64,000 bases of DNA. Origin: Chryseosolibacter histidinae (lineage in GTDB: Bacteria; Bacteroidota; Bacteroidia; Cytophagales; Cyclobacteriaceae). Positions 9,158 through 16,754 of this stretch are shown piece after piece; position 1 is the stretch's first letter, and every line of letters begins with the position of its first letter. Where the stretch lies: assembly GCF_018598225.1 (NCBI RefSeq), contig NZ_JAHESF010000002.1, forward strand, positions 310,001 to 374,000, read 5' to 3'. The notes below the pieces were generated by a model. The model saw only the letters and a program-made list of their open reading frames with translations, searched no databases and was not told where the DNA came from. The translations under genes were made by a program, and so were the position numbers.

Positions 9158-9207
9158 AGTGACTGAAAGCCCTTTTCCTGCATAATGGCTGTGGCTGATA
9201 TACCGTT

Positions 9208-9227
9208 CTCGTTCACATCTGAACGAG
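9208..9227. promoter_or_regulatory. Candidate enhancer site for the NtrC-type regulator
   Basis: Perfect palindrome with arms CTCGTTCA and TGAACGAG and a CATC centre; core GTTC-N6-GAAC as at 6820-6833. Its centre (9217.5) is 60.5 bp from the edge of the -24 element at 9157. A weaker copy follows at 9231-9244. Confidence 0.55.
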
Positions 9228-9383
9228 CATGTCCGGATGCGAACATGGAATTTCATTGGAAAATGCCCTGAAAACCCGTTTTTTCGACGATTGGCCGTTT
9301 TTACTCTTTCGGTATGCCCTTTGCCCATTAGCGGACAGCCTGTTTCGAAAACGAGGCACCCGAATGCTCAAAAACCTATAACC

Positions 9384-10766
9384 ATGGCCGAAAACAAACA
9401 CGGAAAAATCCTGATCGTAGACGACAACGAAGACCTGCTCAAAGCCGCCAAGATGCACCTCAAGCGGCATTTCACTCAGGTGGATATAGAAAAAAATCCC
9501 GAGGCCATTCCCGCCCTCATGAACAATGAAGATTATGACGTCATCCTGCTCGACATGAACTTCACCAAAGATGTGAGCAGCGGCAGTGAAGGTTATTACT
9601 GGCTGGAAAAGATCCTGGGCCTCGATCCCTCTGCCGTAGTAGTGCTGATCACTGCCTACGGCGATATCCAGATGGCGGTGAAAGCGATCAAGGCAGGCGC
9701 TACTGATTTTGTGTTGAAGCCATGGGAGAACGAAAAGCTGCTGGCCACCCTGTTTTCTGCCATGCGCCTTCGCGAATCACGCGATGAGATCGAAAACCTT
9801 AAGATCAAGAACCAGGAGATCAACCAGGCCCTCAATGAACGTTACAACGAGATCATCGGCCAGAGCGCGGCGATGCAGAAGATCTTCCAGACCATAGACC
9901 GTGTAGCGAAGACCGATGCCAACGTGCTGATCCTGGGAGAGAACGGTACCGGCAAGGAGCTTATCGCCCGGGCCATTCACCGGAACTCTTCACGCCAGAA
10001 TGAGTCGTTCGCCAGCGTAGACCTGGGCTCTATAACGGAGACCCTATTTGAAAGTGAGCTCTTCGGCCATAAAAAAGGCGCCTTCACTGACGCCAAGGAA
10101 GACCGCGCCGGCCGATTTGAGCTCGCCAACGGAGGTACGCTCTTCCTCGATGAGATCGGCAACCTTTCCATGCCCCTGCAGGCCAAGTTGCTCACGGTGT
10201 TGCAAAACCGGAAAGTGAGCCGCGTGGGATCCAACAAAGATACGCCCATAGACATCCGCCTCATCTGCGCCACCAACATGCCGTTGTATGAGATGGTGAA
10301 GGAGAATCGCTTCCGGCAGGATCTTTTGTACCGGATCAACACCATCGAGATCGAAATACCACCGTTGCGCGAACGGTTCGAAGATATTCCGTTGCTGGCC
10401 AATCATTTTCTGAAGCATTATGCCGCGAAATACGAAAAGAGCGTGTCCAAGATCAGCGATGGCGCCGTTACCCGGATGCACAAGCACCCCTGGCCCGGCA
10501 ACATCCGCGAGCTGCAGCATGCCATCGAGCGGGCGGTGATCCTCAGCAATGGCAGTGTGCTCCAACCTGAAGATTTTAATTTCACCCCTTCGTCAGGCAA
10601 AGAAGACGGCCAACTGAGCCTCGAACAATACAACCTCGAAGAGGTGGAGAAGCTCCTCATCCGTAAAGTGCTGAAGAAATACAACGGCAACATCACACAG
10701 GCGGCTTCAGAGCTCGGCCTCACCCGGTCGTCGCTTTACCGCAGGCTGGAGAAGTACGGGTTGTAA
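9384..10766 (+). CDS. Sigma-54-dependent response regulator, NtrC family
   Basis: Transcription activator of 460 residues. Receiver domain at about 8-125 with phospho-acceptor D57 in VILLDMNF; AAA+ domain at about 155-390 with Walker A GENGTGKE (185-192), a GAFTDA loop (232-237, a variant of GAFTGA that keeps the F and T needed to contact sigma-54), Walker B TLFLDEIG; Fis-type helix-turn-helix at about 415-458. The ATG at 9384 gives the standard receiver N-terminus; the open frame extends 49 codons upstream but overlaps a palindromic site and has no domain. The sensor kinase follows after 107 nt. Divergent placement and matching sites at two promoters suggest it controls the ABC exporter. Confidence 0.92.
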   Translation: MAENKHGKILIVDDNEDLLKAAKMHLKRHFTQVDIEKNPEAIPALMNNEDYDVILLDMNFTKDVSSGSEGYYWLEKILGLDPSAVVVLITAYGDIQMAVKAIKAGATDFVLKPWENEKLLATLFSAMRLRESRDEIENLKIKNQEINQALNERYNEIIGQSAAMQKIFQTIDRVAKTDANVLILGENGTGKELIARAIHRNSSRQNESFASVDLGSITETLFESELFGHKKGAFTDAKEDRAGRFELANGGTLFLDEIGNLSMPLQAKLLTVLQNRKVSRVGSNKDTPIDIRLICATNMPLYEMVKENRFRQDLLYRINTIEIEIPPLRERFEDIPLLANHFLKHYAAKYEKSVSKISDGAVTRMHKHPWPGNIRELQHAIERAVILSNGSVLQPEDFNFTPSSGKEDGQLSLEQYNLEEVEKLLIRKVLKKYNGNITQAASELGLTRSSLYRRLEKYGL

Positions 10767-10871
10767 GTTAAAAGTTACAAGTTTAAGGTTTAAAGTTTAA
10801 AGTTCGGGACCGTACCCAAGGATGTCAGAGAATCCGTAACTTTAAACTTCAAACTTTAAACTTCAAACTTC
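10767..10871. repeat. Inverted short-period repeat filling the gap between regulator and kinase genes
   Basis: The left arm (10767-10804) is degenerate copies of GTTTAAAGTT, beginning right after the regulator stop. A 33-nt unique spacer follows, then a right arm (10838-10871) of the complementary unit AACTTTAAACTTC. The element ends 2 nt before the kinase start codon and is essentially the whole intergenic region. Confidence 0.7.
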
Positions 10872-10873
10872 GG

Positions 10874-12226
10874 TTGAAATTCGGATTCAACGATTTCCGT
10901 ACGCGGGTCACCCTTCGGGTAATTTTCTTGGGGCTTTCCATGGCCTTGTTCATGTATATGATCGCAAGGCCCAATATGCTTTTTGCGGCGATCCTCACCT
11001 TCGTGATCATCATCATCCAGCTGGTGGAGATCTTCCGTTTCATCAGCCAGACGAACCGCAAGCTCACCCGCTTCCTCGAATCCGTAAAATACTCGGACTT
11101 CATATCGGGTTTCACGTCTGATAACAAGCTCGGTAAAAGTTTTAAAGACCTGAACGTGGCCTTCAACGAAGTGCTTGAAGCCTTCCGCAAGGCAAGGTCA
11201 GAGAAGGAAGAGCACTGGCAATACCTCAACTCCGTTGTACAGCAAGTGCGCACCGGTATCCTCTCGTACGACATCGACGGCAACGTGCAGCTTATGAACG
11301 CCAACGCCAAACGTTTCATGGGCATCACTTCCATTAAGAACATCAAGGAGCTGATCCAGATCAATCCCAAATTATATCACGCTGTCAATAGCGTTGAAGC
11401 CGGCAAAAGCGAGCTATATAAAAGCAGCAACGAGCTGTACCTCACCATCCAGTCTACGGAGCTGCGCATCCGGGGCATCGATGTGAAGCTCGTCACCCTG
11501 CAGAACATCCAGCCTGAATTGCAGAAGCAGGAGCTGGAGGCCTGGCAGAACCTGACCCGTGTGCTGCGCCATGAGATCATGAACTCCATCACGCCCATCT
11601 CGTCGCTCACATCAACACTGCGTGAGATCCTTGACCACGACATGGTGCGGAAAGAAACACACTATGAGCTTAAAGACGAAGGCGCCGATGACCTGCGGGA
11701 AGGGTTGAGCACCATCGAGAACCGGAGCAAGGGCCTCATCAAATTCATCGATGCCTACCGTGAATACACCTCGCTGCCGAAACCCAAGATGTCGACGGTA
11801 AGGATCAAAGACCTGATCGAAAAGGTGGCCCAGCTGATGAAAACCGAGCTGCGCAAAACGCAGATCGACTTTCACTACGAGTGGGGCTCTGAGTACCTCA
11901 CCATCCAGGCAGACGTGGAGATGATCGAGCAGGTGCTCATCAACCTGCTGAAGAATGCCATCGAGGCGCTGAATGAAACACCTGACCCCCGGCTTGAGCT
12001 GACCGGTCGCTATGACGAAAATGCCGTCAAGATTGAAGTAATAGACAACGGCCCTGGCATTATCAAAGAGGCATTGGAGCACATCTTCGTTCCCTTCTAT
12101 ACTACCAAGCGCACAGGTTCCGGCATCGGACTGAGTCTGTCACGGCAAATCATGCAGATGCACAACGGCTCACTTTCCGTGGAATCGGAGCCCGATGTTA
12201 AGACCGTCTTCACAATGAAGTTCTGA
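10874..12226 (+). CDS. Sensor histidine kinase (NtrY-like, partner of the preceding regulator)
   Basis: Membrane kinase of 450 residues. Two adjacent helices at about residues 15-53 form the only membrane anchor, with almost no periplasmic part. A PAS-like region follows (about 110-215), then the H-box RHEIMNSITP around residue 235, the N-box LINLLKNAIEAL near 355, G1 VIDNGPGI near 390 and G2 GSGIGLSLS near 415. The start is a TTG at 10874; the upstream gap is a repeat element with no clear ribosome site, so the exact start is uncertain. It is in series with the sigma-54 response regulator and should phosphorylate its D57. Lack of a periplasmic sensor suggests it reads a cytoplasmic or membrane signal. 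Confidence 0.9.
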   Translation: MKFGFNDFRTRVTLRVIFLGLSMALFMYMIARPNMLFAAILTFVIIIIQLVEIFRFISQTNRKLTRFLESVKYSDFISGFTSDNKLGKSFKDLNVAFNEVLEAFRKARSEKEEHWQYLNSVVQQVRTGILSYDIDGNVQLMNANAKRFMGITSIKNIKELIQINPKLYHAVNSVEAGKSELYKSSNELYLTIQSTELRIRGIDVKLVTLQNIQPELQKQELEAWQNLTRVLRHEIMNSITPISSLTSTLREILDHDMVRKETHYELKDEGADDLREGLSTIENRSKGLIKFIDAYREYTSLPKPKMSTVRIKDLIEKVAQLMKTELRKTQIDFHYEWGSEYLTIQADVEMIEQVLINLLKNAIEALNETPDPRLELTGRYDENAVKIEVIDNGPGIIKEALEHIFVPFYTTKRTGSGIGLSLSRQIMQMHNGSLSVESEPDVKTVFTMKF

Positions 12227-12275
12227 AGATTTTATAGCTGCCAGCGTGCTAAAGGCTGTCATTAGCTGTTTTCAC

Positions 12276-12319
12276 AAAATTAAATTCCGAAGAACCGAAA
12301 TACATGGAAATTTAATTTT
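12276..12319. repeat. AT-rich stem-loop after the kinase gene
   Basis: Arms AAAATTAAATT and AATTTAATTTT are perfectly complementary over 11 bp. It lies in a markedly AT-rich stretch (12.23-12.55 kb) between the kinase and a small gene pair. It could end the kinase transcript; it has no clean T tract. Confidence 0.35.
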
Positions 12320-12391
12320 AGACAAACTTATTGTTCTTCTTCGAGGTTATAAAAGAGATAAAAGAATTATTTTAGAGTAAGTTTTCTGTTA

Positions 12392-12559
12392 ATGGCTGAG
12401 AAAATTATAAATATTACCCATCCTGAAATTATCAGACGAATTAAAAAAATCGTTTCTGACAAGAATCACATTCATCAAAAAATCAGGGAAGGTAAAGTTT
12501 CTGAAATTAAATCAGACATAAAATTTGCTCACCCCTTATCAACTGGTAACCTCAGCTAA
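12392..12559 (+). CDS. Small hypothetical protein overlapping the next gene
   Basis: A 55-codon reading frame with ATG at 12392 and TAA at 12557-12559. The product is helical and charged (MAEKIINITHPEIIRRIKK at the start, rich in I, K, H), with no membrane segment. Its 3' end overlaps the start of the next gene by 35 nt in another frame, an arrangement that usually means translational coupling. Codon use is AT-rich like the surrounding stretch and unlike the GC-richer neighbours. It may be a partner or leader for the downstream protein; two-gene overlap invites a toxin-antitoxin idea, but no known family is recognised. Confidence 0.45.
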   Translation: MAEKIINITHPEIIRRIKKIVSDKNHIHQKIREGKVSEIKSDIKFAHPLSTGNLS

Positions 12560-13013
12560 AGGATACAAATTCCTCACCTCACATCAAATTGGTTACGAAG
12601 TCTACTTTACCGACATAACACCTACGTTCCCAGGCGTCACAGTAAAGGTCTTTTCTTTCGGTTTTGATTGCCTGACAATCCCAGCACACATTGATCCCTC
12701 CAATCTCCCTGGAGACACCAGGATTGGAGAGACGATTGCAGCTGTACTTGATGATTTCTTCACCAGCAACACTGATATCATTGTTTATGTGCCGATGGAT
12801 ACAGACAGGAAGGCCGGGTTAAGGCTCCGACTTTTTGATCTCTGGTGGCATAAATACAAACCGCTGATATCTTGCCAGCAACTGGAAAGGGACCGTTATA
12901 CATTTACATACCCGGATGATCAATTTGTTGCTACCATGATCTATCGATCAGAAGTAAGAAGTGAAGCCCAGGCTGTTATCTATGGATTGGAGTCCTTCAA
13001 CGAGGGTAAATAA
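12525..13013 (+). CDS. DUF6169-like hypothetical protein
   Basis: Protein of 162 residues, start TTG at 12525 inside the preceding small gene. The N-terminal pattern (PYQL...YKFLTSHQIGYEVYFTD) and the central DTRIGETIAAVLDDFFTSNTD followed by a YVPMDTD...RLRLFDLWW stretch match my recollection of the Bacteroidota family DUF6169, which has no known function. No signal peptide or membrane segment, so probably cytoplasmic. It is paired with the upstream 55-aa frame and separated from fabF, which is convergent, by a long inverted repeat. Family name is from memory and should be treated as moderate confidence; the gene itself is solid by length and composition. Confidence 0.68.
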   Translation: MLTPYQLVTSAKGYKFLTSHQIGYEVYFTDITPTFPGVTVKVFSFGFDCLTIPAHIDPSNLPGDTRIGETIAAVLDDFFTSNTDIIVYVPMDTDRKAGLRLRLFDLWWHKYKPLISCQQLERDRYTFTYPDDQFVATMIYRSEVRSEAQAVIYGLESFNEGK

Positions 13014-13037
13014 GCTATTGCTTACTCATTTCTTCGT

Positions 13038-13101
13038 TTTTTTGTGTCCTTCGTGGCACGTAAACTGATCTTTCGCGAAAATGCACGAAGGACACAAAAA
13101 A
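13038..13101. repeat. Perfect 18-bp inverted repeat between convergent genes
   Basis: Arms at 13038-13055 (TTTTTTGTGTCCTTCGTG) and 13084-13101, fully complementary, 28-nt spacer. It sits between convergent genes and could end both transcripts, but the A/T runs are inside the stem and not after it, so it is not a textbook terminator. The TGTCCTTCGTG wording resembles repeats I recall as scattered in Bacteroidota. Confidence 0.6.
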
Positions 13102-13112
13102 TCATAAAGCTT

Positions 13113-14366
13113 TTAATTATCCACCTTCCTGAACACCGCGCTGGCGTTATGCCCGCCGAAGCCGAAGGTGTTGCTCAATGCCACTTTCACGTCTTTCTTC
13201 ATTTTTTTGCCCAGCACAATGTTGAGCCCTGAAGGCATTGCAGGATCGATGGTGGTTGTGCTGATGGTGGGAGGAATGATACCTTCATCGATTGCCTTGA
13301 TGCAGATGATTGCCTCCGCCGCACCTGCCGCGCCCAGCATATGCCCGGTGGCGGACTTGGTAGCGCTGATGTGAAGATGATCGGGCCTTTCACCAAAAAT
13401 TTTGATGACGGCCTTCATCTCACTCACGTCGCCCAGCGGTGTGGAAGTGGCGTGAGGATTCAGGTAGTCTACTTCACTGGGTTTGAGGTTCGCATCTTCC
13501 AGCGCCCACTTCATGCCCAGGGCCGCTCCGGCGCCCTCAGGATGGGTAGCTGTAAGGTGATATGCATCCGCAGACATGCCTCCACCCGCCACTTCGGCGT
13601 AGATCTTCGCTCCTCTCCTTTTGGCATGCTCGTATTCTTCCAGGATGAGGGCGCCCGCACCTTCGCCCATCACAAAACCGTCGCGGTCAACATCGAACGG
13701 CCGTGATGCCGTCTGCGGATCGTCATTGCGGGTTGACAGCGCCTTCATGGAGCCGAAGCCGCCAATGCCTGCCTCGTTCATGGCTGCCTCTGAGCCACCG
13801 GTAACGATCACGTCGGCTTTACCCCACCGGATGTAGTTCATGGCGTCGATGATGGCCGTGGTCGATGTTGCGCACGCCGACACCGTTGTGAAGTTCAGTC
13901 CCATAAAACCATACTTGATGGAGATCCAGCCCGAAGCAATGTCAACGATCACCTTGGGAATGAAGTATGGGTTGATGCGCGGAGTTCCATCACCTCTGCC
14001 ATACTCGATCATCTCCTGTTGAAAGGTGTAAAAGCCGCCGTTGCCCGATCCCCAGATGACGCCTACCCGTGTTTTGTCTACCTTATCAAGATCGAGTCCC
14101 GAGTCTTTCAGCGCTTCAGCTGTGGATACCATGGCATATTGTGCGAAGGGGTCCATCTTCTTCGCCTCGTTCCTTTCAAAGTGGTCGAGGGCGTTGAAAC
14201 CTTTAACCTCACAACCGAACTTCGTCTTGAACTTCGTGGTATCGAATTTAGTAATGGGTGCGGCACCACTTTTGGCGTCGATCAGGTTCTTCCAGAATTC
14301 AGGCACACTGTTACCCAGGGGTGTGAGGGCGCCAAGGCCGGTGACCACTACTCTTCTTTGTTGCAT
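13113..14366 (-). CDS. fabF: Beta-ketoacyl-ACP synthase II
   Basis: Condensing enzyme of 417 residues that extends acyl-ACP with malonyl-ACP in type II fatty acid synthesis. The catalytic triad is visible: C165 in TVSACATST, H305 in LNPHATSTPLGD and H342 in SATGHMLGAAGAAEA. Full length for FabF (about 410-420). Its placement is unusual for a core fab gene: it starts 3 nt after a TetR regulator and is probably in the regulator's transcript, with no acpP or rnc next to it. It may therefore be a regulated second copy used for membrane adjustment or a secondary product. The paralogue count of the genome is not visible here. Confidence 0.92.
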   Translation of the reverse strand: MQQRRVVVTGLGALTPLGNSVPEFWKNLIDAKSGAAPITKFDTTKFKTKFGCEVKGFNALDHFERNEAKKMDPFAQYAMVSTAEALKDSGLDLDKVDKTRVGVIWGSGNGGFYTFQQEMIEYGRGDGTPRINPYFIPKVIVDIASGWISIKYGFMGLNFTTVSACATSTTAIIDAMNYIRWGKADVIVTGGSEAAMNEAGIGGFGSMKALSTRNDDPQTASRPFDVDRDGFVMGEGAGALILEEYEHAKRRGAKIYAEVAGGGMSADAYHLTATHPEGAGAALGMKWALEDANLKPSEVDYLNPHATSTPLGDVSEMKAVIKIFGERPDHLHISATKSATGHMLGAAGAAEAIICIKAIDEGIIPPTISTTTIDPAMPSGLNIVLGKKMKKDVKVALSNTFGFGGHNASAVFRKVDN

Positions 14367-14369
14367 AAT

Positions 14370-14960
14370 TTATTGACTTATTTGATCCAAAATTTTCTTG
14401 CAATGTTTGACGACGATCTCCATCGGCTCGTTCGATCGCTCAACCCTCGAGAACATCAACGCTCCTTCCACAGAGCAGAAGAACACATAGGCCAATTCAC
14501 GCGGTTTGATGGTAGAAATAAATTCCCCTGCTTTGACCCCTCCTTCCAACTGTGAAGCAATAAAATCGATGGTTGCCATCAGCTCTTTGGTGACCACCCT
14601 GCGCATGGAGGTGCGGTGATCATCGGCTTCAATGGCGGTGTTTAACAAAGGGCATCCACCCGCTACAGGAGGTTTATTGACGTAGCGTGCAAAAAAGCTC
14701 AGCAAGGCCTGGAGGCGTTGTTTATATGTTTTTACCGACTCCATCTCCTGCTTCATCAGCGCTTTCACTTTTTTCATGGAATAGTGGAAAGCGGCTTCCG
14801 CGATCTCATCCTTATCGGCGAAATTCCCATACAAAGCGCCTTTGGTCAGGCCTGTAGCCTCGGTAAGATCGGCCAGGGATGTACCATCATAACCCTTTGT
14901 ATTGAACAAAGGCGCTGTTTTCTCAACGATGAACTGACGGGTGCGCTCGGCCTTGGTCAT
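14370..14960 (-). CDS. TetR/AcrR family transcriptional regulator
   Basis: Repressor of 196 residues. The N-terminal helix-turn-helix (about residues 10-55, ending in GLTKGALYGNFADK) is typical; the remaining two thirds form the ligand-binding dimer domain. The ATG at 14960 (MTKAERTRQ) gives the standard TetR N-terminus; an upstream in-frame start would run through its own promoter. A perfect 24-bp palindrome lies 28 nt upstream, over the probable -33 region, with a TATATTTG -7 element between it and the gene, so autoregulation is likely. The following fabF starts 3 nt after the stop and would share this control. The ligand may be an acyl compound given that neighbour; this is inference. Confidence 0.88.
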   Translation of the reverse strand: MTKAERTRQFIVEKTAPLFNTKGYDGTSLADLTEATGLTKGALYGNFADKDEIAEAAFHYSMKKVKALMKQEMESVKTYKQRLQALLSFFARYVNKPPVAGGCPLLNTAIEADDHRTSMRRVVTKELMATIDFIASQLEGGVKAGEFISTIKPRELAYVFFCSVEGALMFSRVERSNEPMEIVVKHCKKILDQISQ

Positions 14961-14967
14961 GACGGGG

Positions 14968-14975
14968 CAAATATA
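14968..14975 (-). promoter_or_regulatory. -7 promoter element of tetR-fabF
   Basis: TATATTTG on the minus strand matches the Bacteroidota -7 consensus TAnnTTTG. It is 7 nt from the ATG, so the transcript would have almost no leader. Confidence 0.55.
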
Positions 14976-14987
14976 GAAAGTTTTTAC

Positions 14988-15011
14988 AAAATATACCGAT
15001 TGGTATATTTT
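14988..15011. promoter_or_regulatory. TetR operator palindrome
   Basis: Perfect 10-bp arms AAAATATACC and GGTATATTTT around GATT. The ACCGATTGGT core is typical for TetR/AcrR operators. It covers the region where the -33 element of tetR-fabF should be, so bound repressor would block polymerase. Confidence 0.75.
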
Positions 15012-15012
15012 A

Positions 15013-15058
15013 ACAAAAAACAACCCTCAAAGGGTTCCAAACTCCTTTGAGGGTTGTT
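15013..15058 (-). terminator. Terminator of the fucose operon
   Basis: 15-bp perfect stem (15019-15033 with 15044-15058) and a 10-nt loop; on the minus strand the stem runs into TTTTTTG. It lies just past the stop codon of the last operon gene (15073) and next to the TetR operator. Confidence 0.88.
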
Positions 15059-15072
15059 GAGCGCCGTTATTT

Positions 15073-15402
15073 CTAAAGGGAAAAGATCTTTTCCATCAGC
15101 ATCCATTTCTCGCCGGGGCGGGCCGATGGCAGTGCTTGCTGGTAGTTCCACATCAGGCGTTCCCATTCCTGCACTTTAGGGTTGGCAAGATCAGCCTTCG
15201 ATTTTTTTTCGAAAGAGAATGAATCGTTCACTTCCATGATCATGAACAGGCGGTTGCGCACGCGGTAGATCTCCATGCTGGTGATACCGGAGGTAGTGAT
15301 GCTTGCCAGGATCTCAGGCCACACTTTTCTGTGATACGCTTCGTACTCGGCAATGAGCGCCGGATCATCTTTCAGATCGAGGGCAAGGCAATACCGCTTC
15401 AT
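15073..15402 (-). CDS. L-rhamnose/L-fucose mutarotase (RhaM-like)
   Basis: Cytoplasmic sugar epimerase of 109 residues that would interconvert alpha and beta anomers of a 6-deoxy-L-sugar. The N-terminal RYCLALDLKDDP, the YHRKVWPEI segment and the C-terminal PGEKWMLMEKIF match the RhaM family (DUF718), whose members act on L-rhamnose or L-fucose. The gene overlaps the upstream fucose permease by 4 nt (ATGA-type coupling) and is the last gene of the operon before the terminator. The context argues for L-fucose as substrate. Confidence 0.85.
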   Translation of the reverse strand: MKRYCLALDLKDDPALIAEYEAYHRKVWPEILASITTSGITSMEIYRVRNRLFMIMEVNDSFSFEKKSKADLANPKVQEWERLMWNYQQALPSARPGEKWMLMEKIFSL

Positions 15403-16721
15403 GTGCCTTTCACTTTGTAGCCTGTCATTCCGAAGAACAGGATCACAAGGAATGACAACAGGGGTATGATCAGCGCGTTTTCAACACCAGCCTGACCGAG
15501 CCATCCGGTTAACGGAGGTAACACAGCGCCGCCCACGATGGCCATGATCACGAGACCCGAACCAAGCTTCACCTGGCTGCCGAGACCCTTGATGGACAAG
15601 GCAAATATGGTGGGGAACATGATAGACATGAAGAAGTAGGTCAGACTGATGGCGATCACGGCTGAAAGTCCGGAGCTCATCAAACCATAGGTGATCAGAA
15701 CAACGCACGCCGCAGCATAGGCGGAGAGCAGCTTGTTGGCGCTGATCTTTGTCATCAGCCACGTGCCCACAAAACGTCCGATCATAAAAAGCACCAGGGC
15801 GAACGAAGCGTGAAAGCTTGCGATCTGCGTCGGGGTCATATTTTCAGCGATGGGATACAGCCACTGAACAAGGGTCAGGTGCTGATCTTTGGCGAAGTGC
15901 AGTTTCAGGTTGATAAAGTATCCCCACAATGAAGCTTGTGCACCCACATAGAAGAATTGCGCCATCACACCGAACATGAGGTGACGGTGACGCGTGATGC
16001 CTTTGAACGACGCTTCTTTTTCCGAAGCCGAAGAGATCTCGGGCATTCTCGTAATGGCGAACAGAAAGGCTACCAGCAGCACTACGCCCGCGATAATGAG
16101 ATAGGGCAGCTGCACCGACTCGGCTTCAGCGATGCGGATGGCCTCAGCTTCCGCCACCGGCATGGCATTAAGCATGTCGTTGGAATATTCAACACTTGAA
16201 AAAATGAAAAGGCTTCCTACCACAGGACCAAAGATGATGCTAAGGCCGTTGAAGGATTGTGCGAAATTGATCCGGCTTTCGGCGGATGATTGATCGCCCA
16301 GCACCGTAACGTACGGGTTAGCGGCTGTTTCGAGGAATGCCAGTCCGCAGGCGATCACAAACAATGCAAAAAGAAAGAAGCCGTACACCCTCATTTCAGC
16401 GGCGGGATAGAACAGCAACGCACCGGCAGCATAGAGGAACAAACCGATGAGAATACCTTTCTTGTAGCCAATGCGGTTCATCAAAAACGCCGAGGGCAAC
16501 GCCATCACAAAATACCCGATGTAAAAAGCGGAGTCCACGATGCCCGCCTGCCCGAGGTTCAGGTTGAGCGCGGTTTGAAAATGTTTGATCAGCGTACCGT
16601 TCAAGCTGTTGGCAATTCCCCACAGGAAGAAGAGGCTGGTCACCAGCATGAAGGGGATGATGTAAGAGCGCTTGCCTACACTTTGCGGGATGGTGGGCGT
16701 TTCTGTGTTAACGATTGGCAT
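15399..16721 (-). CDS. fucP: L-fucose:H+ symporter (FHS family MFS permease)
   Basis: Inner-membrane transporter of 440 residues with twelve predicted helices. The N-terminal helix region FFLWGIANSLNGTLIKHFQ and the following GIVDSAFYIGYFVMALPS are characteristic of FucP, which imports L-fucose with a proton. The AANPYVTVLG motif in the fifth helix is also typical of this FHS family. It lies between the L-fucose dehydrogenase gene and the mutarotase gene in one minus-strand operon. A related sugar such as L-galactose could also be carried, but the operon content favours L-fucose. Confidence 0.88.
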   Translation of the reverse strand: MPIVNTETPTIPQSVGKRSYIIPFMLVTSLFFLWGIANSLNGTLIKHFQTALNLNLGQAGIVDSAFYIGYFVMALPSAFLMNRIGYKKGILIGLFLYAAGALLFYPAAEMRVYGFFLFALFVIACGLAFLETAANPYVTVLGDQSSAESRINFAQSFNGLSIIFGPVVGSLFIFSSVEYSNDMLNAMPVAEAEAIRIAEAESVQLPYLIIAGVVLLVAFLFAITRMPEISSASEKEASFKGITRHRHLMFGVMAQFFYVGAQASLWGYFINLKLHFAKDQHLTLVQWLYPIAENMTPTQIASFHASFALVLFMIGRFVGTWLMTKISANKLLSAYAAACVVLITYGLMSSGLSAVIAISLTYFFMSIMFPTIFALSIKGLGSQVKLGSGLVIMAIVGGAVLPPLTGWLGQAGVENALIIPLLSFLVILFFGMTGYKVKGT

Positions 16722-16754
16722 AGTGAATTTTGAAAAGTATTTTCTAAAAACAGA

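Larger units (their letters stand above)
9069..9383. other. 315-bp divergent control region
   Basis: No gene supported. It separates the exporter operon from the response regulator and contains a sigma-54-like promoter pointing left (9142-9157), a perfect palindrome (9208-9227) and, next to it, a degraded GTCC-N6-GAAC copy (9231-9244). Reading is open to the right from 9237 in the regulator's frame, but the receiver domain begins only after the ATG at 9384. Confidence 0.55.

Noticed and set aside
12525-13013. Toxin-antitoxin system made of the 55-codon frame and the DUF6169-like gene
   Set aside because: The overlap fits, but neither product shows a known toxin or antitoxin fold; kept only as an open question.
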